From Flavobacteriaceae bacterium MAR_2010_188 (GTDB taxonomy: Bacteria > Bacteroidota > Bacteroidia > Flavobacteriales > Flavobacteriaceae), in contig LT629302.1 of the NCBI GenBank assembly GCA_900104375.1, forward strand, positions 1,952,001-2,016,000: 64,000 nt of DNA, written 5' to 3'. This document shows positions 26,526-35,628 of the stretch, in pieces. Positions within the stretch are counted from its first letter, which is position 1; every line of letters starts with the position of its first letter. Made by a program: the position numbers and the translations under genes. Below the pieces are notes generated by a model. That model ran no database searches. It was not told the DNA's origin and was given only the letters and a program-made list of their open reading frames with translations.

Positions 26526-26645
26526 AAATTCTAGGTTGAAATTTTCAACCGAAATTTAATCATCATTAAAATTTCCTTTTTTCATGCCCAACGCTCTGAT
26601 TAAATTCTAGTTGCTTCATTTTAATAATTCCCTTATTTCAAAACG

Positions 26646-26691
26646 GTTAAGATTAACTTAAAGTGAATGAGGAACTTTCAAGCTAACATAT
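26646..26691. repeat. 46-bp direct repeat, left copy
   Basis: It begins GTTAAGATTAACTTAAAGTG and ends CAAGCTAACATAT. It is identical to 36765-36810 except for one A/G difference, 10.1 kb away in the same orientation. Weaker similarity continues upstream of both copies for about 25-30 nt. The antiporter pseudogene begins within 4 nt of its right end, so this is probably a recombination junction. Confidence 0.85.
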
Positions 26692-26694
26692 TTG

Positions 26695-27221
26695 AGTTGG
26701 ATAGATGGCTTTGTGCTATTAATCTTGTTCTTACTTTTTTTTTACTACGTCTTTAAACAAATGAGCGAGGAGACAGTAGCTACCAAATTTGTCCCAATGT
26801 CTAACCTTAAAATTTAGAGGCTTATTATAATCGGTTTTGGCGGACATATCGCGGGTGGGCAATCTGTCGTGACCAACAGTGTAAATATTGCCAGCGAACT
26901 AGGAGTTAGCGAGAAGATAATAGGGCTAACCATTGTGGCCGCAGGTACTTCCCCTTACCAGAACTAGTTACGTCAATCGTTGCGGCCATGAAGAAGAACA
27001 GTGATATCGCAATTGGGAACGTAATCGGCTCAAAAGTTTTTAATATTATACTTATACTGGCAATTAGCAGTATCGTGAGGCCTTTAGATTACAATCCAAA
27101 CTTTAATGTAGATTTGCTGATCCTAACCGGAAAGCGAAAAAAGTTGTATCGTTGGGAAGCGGCGGTATTGTTTGGGTTTTATATTATTTACACGATTTAT
27201 CTTGTTCAGAAGGAAATGTAG
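26695..27221 (+). pseudogene. Truncated, decayed copy of a CaCA calcium/sodium antiporter
   Basis: Aligned by eye with the intact upstream gene, it corresponds to about residue 135 to the end. It carries an in-frame stop TAG at 26815-26817, a one-base insertion near 26949-26953 (AGTACTTCCCCTTACC-like stretch) and a deletion of about ten codons before the GKRKK motif. The second alpha repeat is still readable (GLTIVAAGTS, GNVIGSKVFN). The 5' half is missing, and its place is taken by the 46-bp direct repeat. This is a dead duplicate cut by a rearrangement. Confidence 0.88.
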
Positions 27222-27555
27222 ATTTTTTACATATCAAAACTTTTCGCATCCCCCAAGTAAATTTTCCTTTTATAAAAATGTTAAGGCCAGTTGAATTTGC
27301 GTATCGGAAATTTGATCCCTTTTGCTTAAATTGTACTATTTGGTTCCGGTGAGAGTCATTTTGTGACTAAAGCTTAAACTGCACCTTGTTTAGATGGCAT
27401 AACGGATGTGTCAGACCTTTGAGTCAGAGTACGTTAAATTAGGTTGACAAACAACTCGAACTTAAAAATGTAACATCATTTAGGAATCGTAAAAGGAGAA
27501 GAAAAAATAAATAATAGTCTAAAGGGTAGTGAGAACAAAACAATACCTGAAAGAA

Positions 27556-27654
27556 ATGAGCCTTATTATTTTATGCGTCTTGATAATGTTTTTGATCGAT
27601 AACTATAGAGAGGACATCAAGTACGAAAAAATCATTAACAATAATTTTCGATAG
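27556..27654 (+). CDS. Possible 32-aa membrane peptide in a gene-poor stretch
   Basis: ATG at 27556 to TAG at 27652 gives a hydrophobic N-terminus (MSLIILCVLIMFLIDN) and a charged tail. It is the only candidate in the 27222-27724 spacer, which otherwise shows no gene, repeat or hairpin that I can support. It may be chance. Confidence 0.2.
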   Translation: MSLIILCVLIMFLIDNYREDIKYEKIINNNFR

Positions 27655-27724
27655 TTGTAAGTACCTAAGGTCAGAGAGAATTACATACTGTAGATTAAAA
27701 GGGAGTTTAGCATTTGAGAAAACA

Positions 27725-28354
27725 ATGAGAACATTAACTAATATCCTGATTTTGTTTCTTGCAGTTACTTCTTGTCAATCGCAAACCAAGAAAACAAACG
27801 CAAATAAAATAGTTGGAGGACCCTGCGAAGGTTGTGAGGCTATTTATGAATATGAAAATCAAAAATTGATGCCAATTGACACACTTCCCGATTTTCAGGA
27901 GAATGAGCCGAAATTAAGACTAACGGGAACCGTGTTTAAAAAGGACGGTAAAACCCCGGCCGATAATATAATTCTATACATCTATCACACAGATAGGAAA
28001 GGAATTTACCCAACAAAAGGGGATGAAAAAGGCTGGGCCCAGAGGCACGGATATATCCGTGGATGGATAAAAACGGACAAAATAGGACAATACACCTTTT
28101 ATACGTTTAGGCCTGCAGCTTACCCCAATGGAATTGAACCCGAACACATCCATATCACGGTTAAAGAACCAGATAGAAAGGAATATTATATAGATGAATT
28201 TGTCTTTGATGATGACCCCAGACTGACCCAAAAAGAAAGAGGTGAATTAGACAGCCGTGGTGGTTCAGGTATTGGTAAACCCTTACTTAAAGACAACATA
28301 TTAACTATTAAACGCGACATTATTTTAGGCAAGAACATTCCGAATCATGAATAG
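27725..28354 (+). CDS. Intradiol ring-cleavage dioxygenase-like lipoprotein
   Basis: 209 aa with a lipoprotein signal (ILILFLAVTSC, Cys17). The mature part has the protocatechuate/catechol dioxygenase fold: a beta start KLRLTGTVFKKDGKTPADNI, the tyrosine region GQYTFYTFRPAAYP, and the iron-binding EPEHIHITV with two His. Canonical enzymes use two Tyr and two His, and all four have candidates here. Secreted members of this superfamily are widespread in Bacteroidota and usually of unknown substrate. A GPCEGCEAIYE motif near residue 33 is typical of this exported subgroup. It lies within the rearranged segment, flanked by decayed DNA on both sides. Confidence 0.85.
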   Translation: MRTLTNILILFLAVTSCQSQTKKTNANKIVGGPCEGCEAIYEYENQKLMPIDTLPDFQENEPKLRLTGTVFKKDGKTPADNIILYIYHTDRKGIYPTKGDEKGWAQRHGYIRGWIKTDKIGQYTFYTFRPAAYPNGIEPEHIHITVKEPDRKEYYIDEFVFDDDPRLTQKERGELDSRGGSGIGKPLLKDNILTIKRDIILGKNIPNHE

Positions 28355-28582
28355 TTTTTTTGTGACGGACTCAAAACTTAGGAAAAACATCGCGACTATC
28401 TTCGCATTCAAAAATTAGCTGCTCCGTTAGTGAGGGGATTTATTTTATACGAGTATTGGAACACCTATACTATGTTAAGTACACACAGCATCTGACTTAA
28501 AAAGTAACTTTAGAGTAAGGACATATATAAAAGGCACATATGCAAGCGTATATAAAGTCTACTTTCGAAAACTGCTAAGTCT

Positions 28583-28641
28583 AGTTCGCTTCGCTCGTGT
28601 CTTGAGGATTTTGGTTTCAGCCAGTTCGCTGTGCTCATGTC
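28583..28641. repeat. Two copies of AGTTCGCTnnGCTCnTGTC, 40 nt apart
   Basis: Copy 1 at 28583-28601 and copy 2 at 28623-28641 differ at three positions. They sit in the gene-free 28355-28722 interval, where I see no coding potential. Such TTCGCTTCGCTC words recur in flavobacterial intergenic repeats. Confidence 0.5.
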
Positions 28642-28722
28642 AAATTGGTTTGTATTTCCTAAATTAGGAGCTTAAATCACGTAACAAGTCTTATATAAAA
28701 AGTTTGTGTCACGCTGGAAATA

Positions 28723-29204
28723 ATGATGGAAATACAACCTTATTTTAAATCTCAATATCCATTAGTCCAGCAATCAAGAAGAATACATTTTGATTATTGC
28801 CGCACAATCTCTAGTGAAGATTTTTTAAAGCAAAACAACTCGTTTGGACGCGGTGGAAGTATTCGAAATCTATTAGTCCACATTGCAAATACTTACAAAT
28901 TTTGGATTGTTAAGCACGCTCTCAAAAAAAAATAACATTTACGGAGTATCTAGCTAAAAATACATTGGTCGAAATAGAAGAACTATTCAATTCAATTGAC
29001 AATGATATTCTTAATTTTTTAAAAAAGTACGAAACGTCAAAATCTGATTTAATTAAGTTGAAAATCAATGATACTACAAGATGTATATCTGCACTTGAAC
29101 TTTTTACTCATGTAATAACGCACGAGTTCCATCATAAAGGACAGATTTTATCAATGGGCAGACATTTGGGCTATATTCCGATAGATACTGATATTATCAG
29201 GTAA
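28723..29204 (+). pseudogene. DinB/YfiT-type metal-dependent protein, frameshifted in an A9 run
   Basis: Two overlapping pieces: MEIQPYFKSQYPLVQQSRR to HALKKK, then EYLAKNTLVEIEELF to the end. They join into one DinB-like four-helix protein of about 160 aa if the run of nine A at about 28924-28932 had ten. The conserved histidines remain (HIANT, and HEFHHKGQ near the end). DinB superfamily proteins are Zn- or Ni-binding, damage- or thiol-related enzymes. The break could be real decay or a homopolymer sequencing error; it is in a region with several other broken genes. Confidence 0.75.
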
Positions 29205-29378
29205 TAGAACGGACATACAATACGGTATGGACCGACCCTCTTCTATAACGACTTAAGCGATCCGGCTAAGGCAATAATACATTATACACAAGCGACAATG
29301 TTTAAGGACAAACCGCAATCTTCCTTCCAATAAAACCCGAAGATCTTATTGTAAAAGTAGGGATTGGACTTTAATCCC

Positions 29379-31601
29379 TTATTTTTTGCTTATAAATATC
29401 AATGCCGTATCTGTTTTTTCGGCCAGGGCATGTGACAGTGTTCCAAATGCTTTCTTATGTTTATCGGCTTTGCCCAACCCCATTATTATCAGATCGTGCC
29501 CGGTTGCCTGATTGATAAGTTCTGTTACCACGTCATCACTTGGGATGATACGCACCTCGGTCTTTCCTGGAATTATTCGATCTGCAAAACGTGAGAGCCT
29601 TAAATTATTCTTTTGAAGTATTCCCTTGGGAGTGTTTAATGGTAGAATTTGAATAAATGTGATTTCAGGTTGAGAGGCACGCCACAGACTGGCCGCAATT
29701 CTAGCCCTCAGTGGATCATGACTTTCAAATCCTGCCACCGGAATAAGGATTTTCCGTGCTTCGGTTATTTTCCACCCGCTGTAAGGCTGCCTGAATACCA
29801 CCACATCTGCCTTCACGTGTTTCACCAGTTTTTCGAGATTTTCACTGGTTTGGAGATCATTCAGGTCACTCAATCCTAACAATAAATTCGCGCAATTATG
29901 TATTTTAACAACCCGTTCAATCTCTTCCCAGGGATGCTCAGCAATAGTTGTAAGTGTTTCCGGTCGCAGCCCTGCTTCACAAGAGGCTTTAAGAGCATAT
30001 TCTGTAACATCCCGGCTGGATATAAGTCGCTTCTCAAGATCATCCTTTTCGGTGCTGGGAATAACGATTGAATGGAGCAGCACCCGTCCTACTACCGGAG
30101 GTGCCAATGCATTCGCCACAAAGACCATTGATTCTGCATTTGCTGGATTTGATATGGGCAGTAGCACGAGTGGACTTAATCCTCTTAAGCGAATAAGATC
30201 GGGATCTAGGGCCTGTTCAGACGCTTCAATAGCCCGGGCTTTTTTTACAAAAAAGGATACAAATAGCACAATGCCTATTAAGAGCCATAAGAGTGCAATA
30301 AATCCAGCAGCCGGCACTACAATGGCCTGAAATATTGCCAGTCCCATACAACAGATTATTCCCAAGATAGGAAGTGCAGGAAAAAAAGGTGCCCTGAAGG
30401 TATCACTTTCTTTATAACCTCGATTTCTCATTAAGATCATGATGAGATGTGCCAGTGCAAAAGTGATCAGAAAAATTAAACTGGAAGCAGCACCCGCCGC
30501 CGCTAAATCTGGTAGGATCAAAACAAGACATGCTACGATCCCACAAGTAACCCATATCGAAGTTTTTGGCGTTCCAAATCTCTCATCAATATTTGAGAGG
30601 TGATGGTTTAATGTACGGTCTTTTGCCATTCTCAGTGAAATTCGTGAAGCTGCAAAGAGGTTGGCCTGTAAAGCTGATAACATAGAAAATATCCCCGCTA
30701 CCAATACCAACCAGAACCCAAAAGCTCCCAGATAGTTCTGCGCTGCAACAGCCAAAACAGTTTCAGGATTTTCGCGGCTCATTTCTGTTATGGACTCCCC
30801 CGGCAGCACCCCCACGGTCGACATCAGAAAAAGCAAGGGCAAGTAAATTGCAAGGCCTACTGCAAATGTGCCCATCATAGCCTTAGGAATGGTTTTTTCA
30901 GGATTCTTGATTTCACCTGCGGCAGAACCAATTAAATCAAATCCCTGTAGGGCGATAAAGGTATAGCCCATCGCTGCGATCAGTCCGCTGAATCCACCAG
31001 AGAAAAACGGATCAAGACTTTGTGTGATATCACTGAATGGCGTTTGCACAAAAACCGCGAGTCCACCGGCTATGAGTATGGCGAATACTGCGAGTTTACC
31101 AATATTGATAACTGCACCGCCATCACCGGAACCTCTGCTAAGGCTGAAAGCGAAATATCCTATGGCGGCCATGGCCAGCAATCCCGGGAACATTCCGGAA
31201 TCCAGAATTTCACTGAGCCCAGTCGATGGGATTTGCTGAAGGGCAAACACAGCAAAGGCTCCGAACCCAAGAGCATAAAGAACTGCGGCCACCAAAGAAG
31301 CAAACCAAACTATCCACCCTACCCCAAACGCTACTTGTAGAGACAGTGCCTTCTTTGCATAAGTATAGGTACCGCCCGACTGCGGATTTGCCGAAGCCAT
31401 TTCGGCAAAACTGAGAGCAGTTATAAAGGCGATTAATCCATTTAGCACAAAGGCTAGAATTGCCGAAGGCCCACTCACAGCGAAGGCGACACCCGCCAAG
31501 GCCAATATTCCACCCCCCACCATCGCTCCTACACCAATCCCTAATGCCCCAAAAAATCCAATTTTACGTGCCGTTACTGAAGAAGGTGGATCTGTTTTCA
31601 T
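29379..31601 (-). CDS. APC-superfamily amino-acid permease with C-terminal universal-stress domains
   Basis: 740 aa from the ATG at 31601 (MKTDPPSSVTARK); the in-frame upstream ATG at 31667 adds 22 atypical residues. The N-terminal part (about 10-470) has around twelve membrane helices with the APC entry motif GALGIGVGAMVGGGILALAG. The remainder is two UspA-like domains, the second ending DLIIMGLGKADKHKKAFGTL, close to the Usp nucleotide-binding motif. Such permease-Usp fusions are thought to be ligand-regulated transporters. Its codon use is noticeably richer in G/C third positions than its neighbours, suggesting acquisition from another lineage. It has no obvious operon partner. Confidence 0.88.
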   Translation of the reverse strand: MKTDPPSSVTARKIGFFGALGIGVGAMVGGGILALAGVAFAVSGPSAILAFVLNGLIAFITALSFAEMASANPQSGGTYTYAKKALSLQVAFGVGWIVWFASLVAAVLYALGFGAFAVFALQQIPSTGLSEILDSGMFPGLLAMAAIGYFAFSLSRGSGDGGAVINIGKLAVFAILIAGGLAVFVQTPFSDITQSLDPFFSGGFSGLIAAMGYTFIALQGFDLIGSAAGEIKNPEKTIPKAMMGTFAVGLAIYLPLLFLMSTVGVLPGESITEMSRENPETVLAVAAQNYLGAFGFWLVLVAGIFSMLSALQANLFAASRISLRMAKDRTLNHHLSNIDERFGTPKTSIWVTCGIVACLVLILPDLAAAGAASSLIFLITFALAHLIMILMRNRGYKESDTFRAPFFPALPILGIICCMGLAIFQAIVVPAAGFIALLWLLIGIVLFVSFFVKKARAIEASEQALDPDLIRLRGLSPLVLLPISNPANAESMVFVANALAPPVVGRVLLHSIVIPSTEKDDLEKRLISSRDVTEYALKASCEAGLRPETLTTIAEHPWEEIERVVKIHNCANLLLGLSDLNDLQTSENLEKLVKHVKADVVVFRQPYSGWKITEARKILIPVAGFESHDPLRARIAASLWRASQPEITFIQILPLNTPKGILQKNNLRLSRFADRIIPGKTEVRIIPSDDVVTELINQATGHDLIIMGLGKADKHKKAFGTLSHALAEKTDTALIFISKK

Positions 31602-31871
31602 ATTATGGTAAAAATCTGGTAAGTGGAACAGTTGACTATCTAAGCTAAAATTAGTCAATACTTTCAAAATGGAGAGCCTTCACCTTGACTCAATTAAAGT
31701 AAATCTGGAGGTTATTACTGAAGTCGCTTTTGTTAATTTTGCTATTGTAGTATTTAAAAGAGTGCTTTTACCGGCTAAATAAGTTGACTTCTCGATGGCT
31801 TCAATCTCGAAAATACCCAGGACTATCTTAAAGTTTAACCTCGTCTGATCGGGGATGTGCTGACTTGCTTA

Positions 31872-31909
31872 ACCGGCTGAGAAATTAAGGTCTGAACATA
31901 ATTTGTTTC
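31872..31909. repeat. 38-bp direct repeat, copy 1
   Basis: ACCGGCTGAG then AAATTAAGGTCTGAACATAA and TTTGTTTC; 36 of 38 bases match 34777-34814 in the same orientation, 2.9 kb away. It lies in the 31602-32142 spacer, which otherwise shows no gene. The two copies bracket the block of four minus-strand genes. Confidence 0.8.
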
Positions 31910-32142
31910 CTCATCCGGGGATGTTAGGAATATTCCGGGGGAATCATCATTAATTCGCTTTTAGCCATTCTAACTGAGTCCATTACTACCTAAATTTTTA
32001 AGTTCGCGTGGATATTATGATTTAGGAGTTTATCCAAATTATCACCTATTTTGAAAAGAAACCAATCCCAGGATAAATCTCCAGGGCTTTTTGTTCAAAA
32101 TATGAACTTGATCTCATTTATATATTTCCCTGCAATGAAAGC

Positions 32143-32601
32143 TTAGTTGATCCCTTCAAGAGTAAACAGCGTCATTGCCCAAACGATCATACAGGATAAA
32201 AATATGCCTATGGTATTTGCCAGAAAAGCTCTTTTTTTCTCGATCCTGAATAAATAGGTAGCGATAGACCCAGCATAAACACCCGTACCCGGAATGGGGA
32301 CCATGACAAATATTAACAAACCCCAAAAACCGAATTTAGCGACATTTTTACCCGCCCCCAGCTTTGCTTTCCGAGCTACATAAATAGCGGATTTTTTATA
32401 GAATCTCCACCTTGTAAAATATTTATTGATATAGGTAAGAAAAAAAATCATAATGGGGAACACCAATACATTTGCTAAAAAACAGAATATTAAGGCTACA
32501 TAGATATTTACTCCATTGTATATGGCATAGGGAATACCAACCTTAGCTTCTCCAAATGGGGAAACGCTCCAAACCACTGCCATTAATAAATCCATGATCA
32601 T
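32143..32601 (-). CDS. Small multidrug export family membrane protein
   Basis: 152 aa with four hydrophobic segments and features of the Sm_multidrug_ex family: SPFGEAKVGIPYAIYNG at the N-terminus and MVPIPGTGVYAGSIAT in the second half. The family is distantly related to DedA/SNARE-associated proteins, and its substrate is unproven. It is 13 nt downstream of the CaCA antiporter on the same strand, so they are co-transcribed, suggesting a membrane ion- or osmotic-balance unit. Confidence 0.82.
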   Translation of the reverse strand: MIMDLLMAVVWSVSPFGEAKVGIPYAIYNGVNIYVALIFCFLANVLVFPIMIFFLTYINKYFTRWRFYKKSAIYVARKAKLGAGKNVAKFGFWGLLIFVMVPIPGTGVYAGSIATYLFRIEKKRAFLANTIGIFLSCMIVWAMTLFTLEGIN

Positions 32602-32614
32602 AATTGTGCCTTTG

Positions 32615-33583
32615 TTAAATTTCGCCCGCTATTAAAAACCCGGTGTACACTATAAACGCTGTAAGCAAAATTCCTGCCTCCCATCTTCCCAAAGTTTTTG
32701 TCTTGTTTCCGGAAAACATAAATAGAAAAAGAAAAATTGTTCCTCCTACAAGAAAATACAAGTCCTTGTTGAATATGGGGTTGTACCCCATCGGGTTTAT
32801 AACTGCACTTACCCCAAGGATTAAAAAAATATTGAATATATTAGACCCAATAATGTTGCCAACAGCGATATCATTATTTTTCTTTAAAGCTGCTGTTATA
32901 GATGTCGCCAACTCTGGTAATGAAGTGCCAGCTGCAACAATGGTCAACCCTATGATTTTGTCACTAACTCCTAGGCTCCCGGCAATTTCCCTTGCATTTT
33001 CTACAACAAACTGACCTCCAACAATAAGGCCAGCGAGCCCAAATAAGATGTAGAGCCAAATCTTTGTATTAGACATGGTTGAAAGGAAAGGAGACTCTTG
33101 TTCATCAACATTTTTTAGCTGTTTAGCAACATACCATAGAAATGCTCCAAATAAGCCCAATAGTATGAATCCATCTAAACGTGAGAGCCTATTGTTTTCA
33201 CCAAAGGTGATAGTGTCATTAAGTAAGAATAGTAAAATAACAGCGGCCAGCAGCGAAATGGGGATTTCTTTCCATACCGTGCTGGATTGCACTGCGAGCG
33301 GAGTTATCAATCCCGACATACCAAGGATAACCAAAAGGTTAAAATTATTACTGCCAATCACATTTCCAAATACAATATCTGTATGCCCCTGAATAGAGGC
33401 GATAATATTGACGATCAACTCCGGGGCTGAGGTGCCAAAAGCTACAATGGTGAGTCCAATAGCGAGATTTGAAACGTTCTTTTTCTTAGCATAGGTAGAG
33501 GCGCCTTCTACAAGCCAATCTGCTCCTTTTACCAATAGTGCAAGTCCTAAACACAATAACAGAATTTGTATGATCATTTCCAC
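32615..33583 (-). CDS. Calcium/sodium antiporter (CaCA family), second intact copy
   Basis: 322 aa with both alpha repeats intact (GLTIVAFGTSAPELIVNIIA with GNVIGSNNFN, and GLTIVAAGTSLPELATSITA with GNIIGSNIFN). It is clearly homologous to the 25572 gene but diverged throughout, so it is not a recent duplicate. It lies between the small export protein (13 nt downstream) and a single-span protein (6 nt upstream), making a compact minus-strand operon bracketed by the 38-bp direct repeats. Confidence 0.95.
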   Translation of the reverse strand: MEMIIQILLLCLGLALLVKGADWLVEGASTYAKKKNVSNLAIGLTIVAFGTSAPELIVNIIASIQGHTDIVFGNVIGSNNFNLLVILGMSGLITPLAVQSSTVWKEIPISLLAAVILLFLLNDTITFGENNRLSRLDGFILLGLFGAFLWYVAKQLKNVDEQESPFLSTMSNTKIWLYILFGLAGLIVGGQFVVENAREIAGSLGVSDKIIGLTIVAAGTSLPELATSITAALKKNNDIAVGNIIGSNIFNIFLILGVSAVINPMGYNPIFNKDLYFLVGGTIFLFLFMFSGNKTKTLGRWEAGILLTAFIVYTGFLIAGEI

Positions 33584-33589
33584 AGAGAA

Positions 33590-34096
33590 TTATGCCACTC
33601 TTTTAAATCCCACAGGCATAGAGAGACTATCGCTTACTCGCTTTGCCCATTTTTCCGCGTGTTTCATTTCGTAGTCCTGATCTCTATTGAGGTCATAATC
33701 ATATAAACAAAGGTTATGGTTTATGTGATTGTAGTGACCTACAAATTCAAGATTTATTTTTAGGAGAATATCCTCCTTAACCTTGTTGTTGACTATTTCT
33801 TCAAATTGAGTAACCAATTTCACTTCTTGGAATGATTTCAAGTCAATCAGGTCTACGAAAAATTCAGTGTCCCTTCTTTGAGTAAACAGTAATTTTTGAC
33901 TGGAAGTATCAATACCAATGTAATTTAAATTCCAACTTTCCATTTCGCTGATGTTCAATTGGTGGTTCTTGGCTTCTTGCTGAAACCTTTTGGATATTTT
34001 TCTGGTTTCTTTTTGACCAATGAGTATAAGAATAAGGTAGGGTACAAAAACCAGACTTATCACTATAATATTTACGATTAACATATCTGTATTCAT
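33590..34096 (-). CDS. Hypothetical single-span membrane protein
   Basis: 168 aa from the ATG at 34096 (MNTDMLIVNIIVISL); a longer frame to 34147 is less likely. There is one membrane helix (about 4-26), then a soluble cytoplasmic part with a PH-like rhythm (NYIGIDTSSQKLLFTQ, then EFFVDLIDLKSFQEVKLV), and a conserved-looking C-terminus (HAEKWAKRVSDSL). I know similar uncharacterised proteins from Bacteroidota but no function. It lies 6 nt upstream of the antiporter gene and probably heads its operon. Confidence 0.65.
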   Translation of the reverse strand: MNTDMLIVNIIVISLVFVPYLILILIGQKETRKISKRFQQEAKNHQLNISEMESWNLNYIGIDTSSQKLLFTQRRDTEFFVDLIDLKSFQEVKLVTQFEEIVNNKVKEDILLKINLEFVGHYNHINHNLCLYDYDLNRDQDYEMKHAEKWAKRVSDSLSMPVGFKRVA

Positions 34097-34205
34097 TTTT
34101 TTAGATTTTATGTTTTTAAAATAATGTGTTTGAATTGCCAACAGCAACGCTAATGCATGACTATGCTATTTCTTTACTGAAATATTGCAAGCTTTGTTTT
34201 AAAAA

Positions 34206-34541
34206 CTATAGAAATGAATGAAACGGAAAGATGATTTCCTGAATTCCTAGGGCGGAATCCAGGGTGCGTGAAAATATCACATATTTTGAGGCCAGCCAAC
34301 CTTTGTAAGAGCTTATAAATTGATAAGCAGAAGCTTGGTCATCGGAAGGTATAAACTTTACAATGCCAGATGAAAATGATAATGTACCTTCAAAAATGAA
34401 AGGGCTACTTTCCTCAATTTCTGCTGCAACAATGTTACTTTCCTGTACAAGATCGTTTACCTTAAGCGGTAATGAAAAAGCAAAAGTACTACTGCAGCTG
34501 ATGAGTAGTAATAAATTAATTATTACTTTAAAGAATACCAT
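34206..34541 (-). CDS. Hypothetical exported small protein
   Basis: 111 aa with a clear signal peptide (VVIINLLLLISC-type core, ending TFAFS; Cys16 could make it a lipoprotein). The short mature region is beta-rich. No family is recognised. It lies 109 nt upstream of the operon head on the same strand and probably has its own promoter. Coding status is supported by the signal peptide and normal composition only. Confidence 0.5.
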   Translation of the reverse strand: MVFFKVIINLLLLISCSSTFAFSLPLKVNDLVQESNIVAAEIEESSPFIFEGTLSFSSGIVKFIPSDDQASAYQFISSYKGWLASKYVIFSRTLDSALGIQEIIFPFHSFL

Positions 34542-34776
34542 AATTGATTCTCATTTAACTGTACAAATCTATAACATTGTAATGTTAAATTTTTAAAAAA
34601 TTAAAGAGTGGGTAGAATATATTAATTTCCTTCTGTTTGTTGGTTGTCTATGAGATTTCACCTCTACAGTCATGTGTTAATATTGTCAAAACATATCAGT
34701 TGCGTGTCCTGTTGGAATCAAAAGAACACTATAATTGAAAATTATATGTAATATTGATTTTCCTGACTTAGTTAGC

Positions 34777-34814
34777 ACCGGCTGAGAATTTTAGGTCTGA
34801 ACATAATTTGTTTC
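34777..34814. repeat. 38-bp direct repeat, copy 2
   Basis: Matches 31872-31909 at 36 of 38 positions; shorter similarity (ctgactt...) precedes both. The surrounding 34542-34982 interval has no gene that I can see. Confidence 0.8.
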
Positions 34815-34982
34815 AAACGCTCGAGACGTCATGGAAATCTCGCGGATAAAGTTTATTTGGCTCAATGTCTAAATTGCTTTTGCATCGGGTGAAGATCTAA
34901 AAACTCCATTTTCGATATTTTATAGCAATCAGGTTTTTTAAAATATCAGAGCTATTCCTGAGAGGCAGAGCAGTCCCAACAA

Positions 34983-35392
34983 CACTTTTTTAAACTGCTC
35001 TTCCTTGATTTTCAGAAATATATAATTACTGCTCTGATTGTCATGATAATCGCTGCTTTGGGTATTTTGGGCATAGCCAGTTATTCTGTAGATACACGCA
35101 CTAAAGAACTGGGTATACGAAAAGTATTAGGTGCCAACAACTTTAAATTGGTGTGGACGGTTACCAGAAAATTTGGCATTCTTATACTAATTGCCGGGCT
35201 TATTGGCGCTTATTGGGCTGGTTTGGCGGTGATATAATTAGACGGGATTTAGAAAGCAGTATTGTTGATTTGAGTTTTATAAATATAAGCATAGGCTTTA
35301 GTTTGGTTGCCATGCTCGGGCTATTGATTGTCCTCTCCCAAACCATTCGAGCGGGGCGAATTAAAATTGTAAAAGTTTTAAAAGCTGAGTAA
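34983..35392 (+). pseudogene. C-terminal remnant of an FtsX/MacB-type ABC transporter permease
   Basis: The frame around 35007-35237 reads DFQKYIITALIVMIIAALGI followed by ASYSVDTRTKELGIRKVLGA, the signature of the last domain of FtsX-like permeases. After GLIGAYWAGLAVI the frame shifts by one and continues to KIVKVLKAE at 35392. The first 650-plus residues of such a permease are absent, so it is a truncated, frameshifted relic. The 236 nt that follow (35393-35628) contain no gene. Confidence 0.82.
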
Positions 35393-35628
35393 AAGGAAAA
35401 ACATTCATTGGCAGATTATGACGATGGCGGGACTATTAATTCTATTCCGCGACACCAAGACGAAAAGATAACCAGCGAATATCAGTCGCGAGAAGAAGGG
35501 TACATGTTGCTAACAATATGTTTATGCAGTCCTGCGGGGAGACGTGAGCTATAACCGACTGTAGAACCACAAACAGCCAAATATGTCATAGGGTTTTATC
35601 AATATACTGTTCGACCTATCCCCTTACA

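Noticed and set aside
30052-31648. Several plus-strand frames opposite the APC-Usp gene
   Set aside because: They arise because the gene is richer in GC and lacks antisense stops; composition is atypical and no domains are visible.
34363-34596. Plus-strand frame opposite the 111-aa exported protein
   Set aside because: The minus-strand frame has a proper signal peptide; the plus frame has no recognisable feature.
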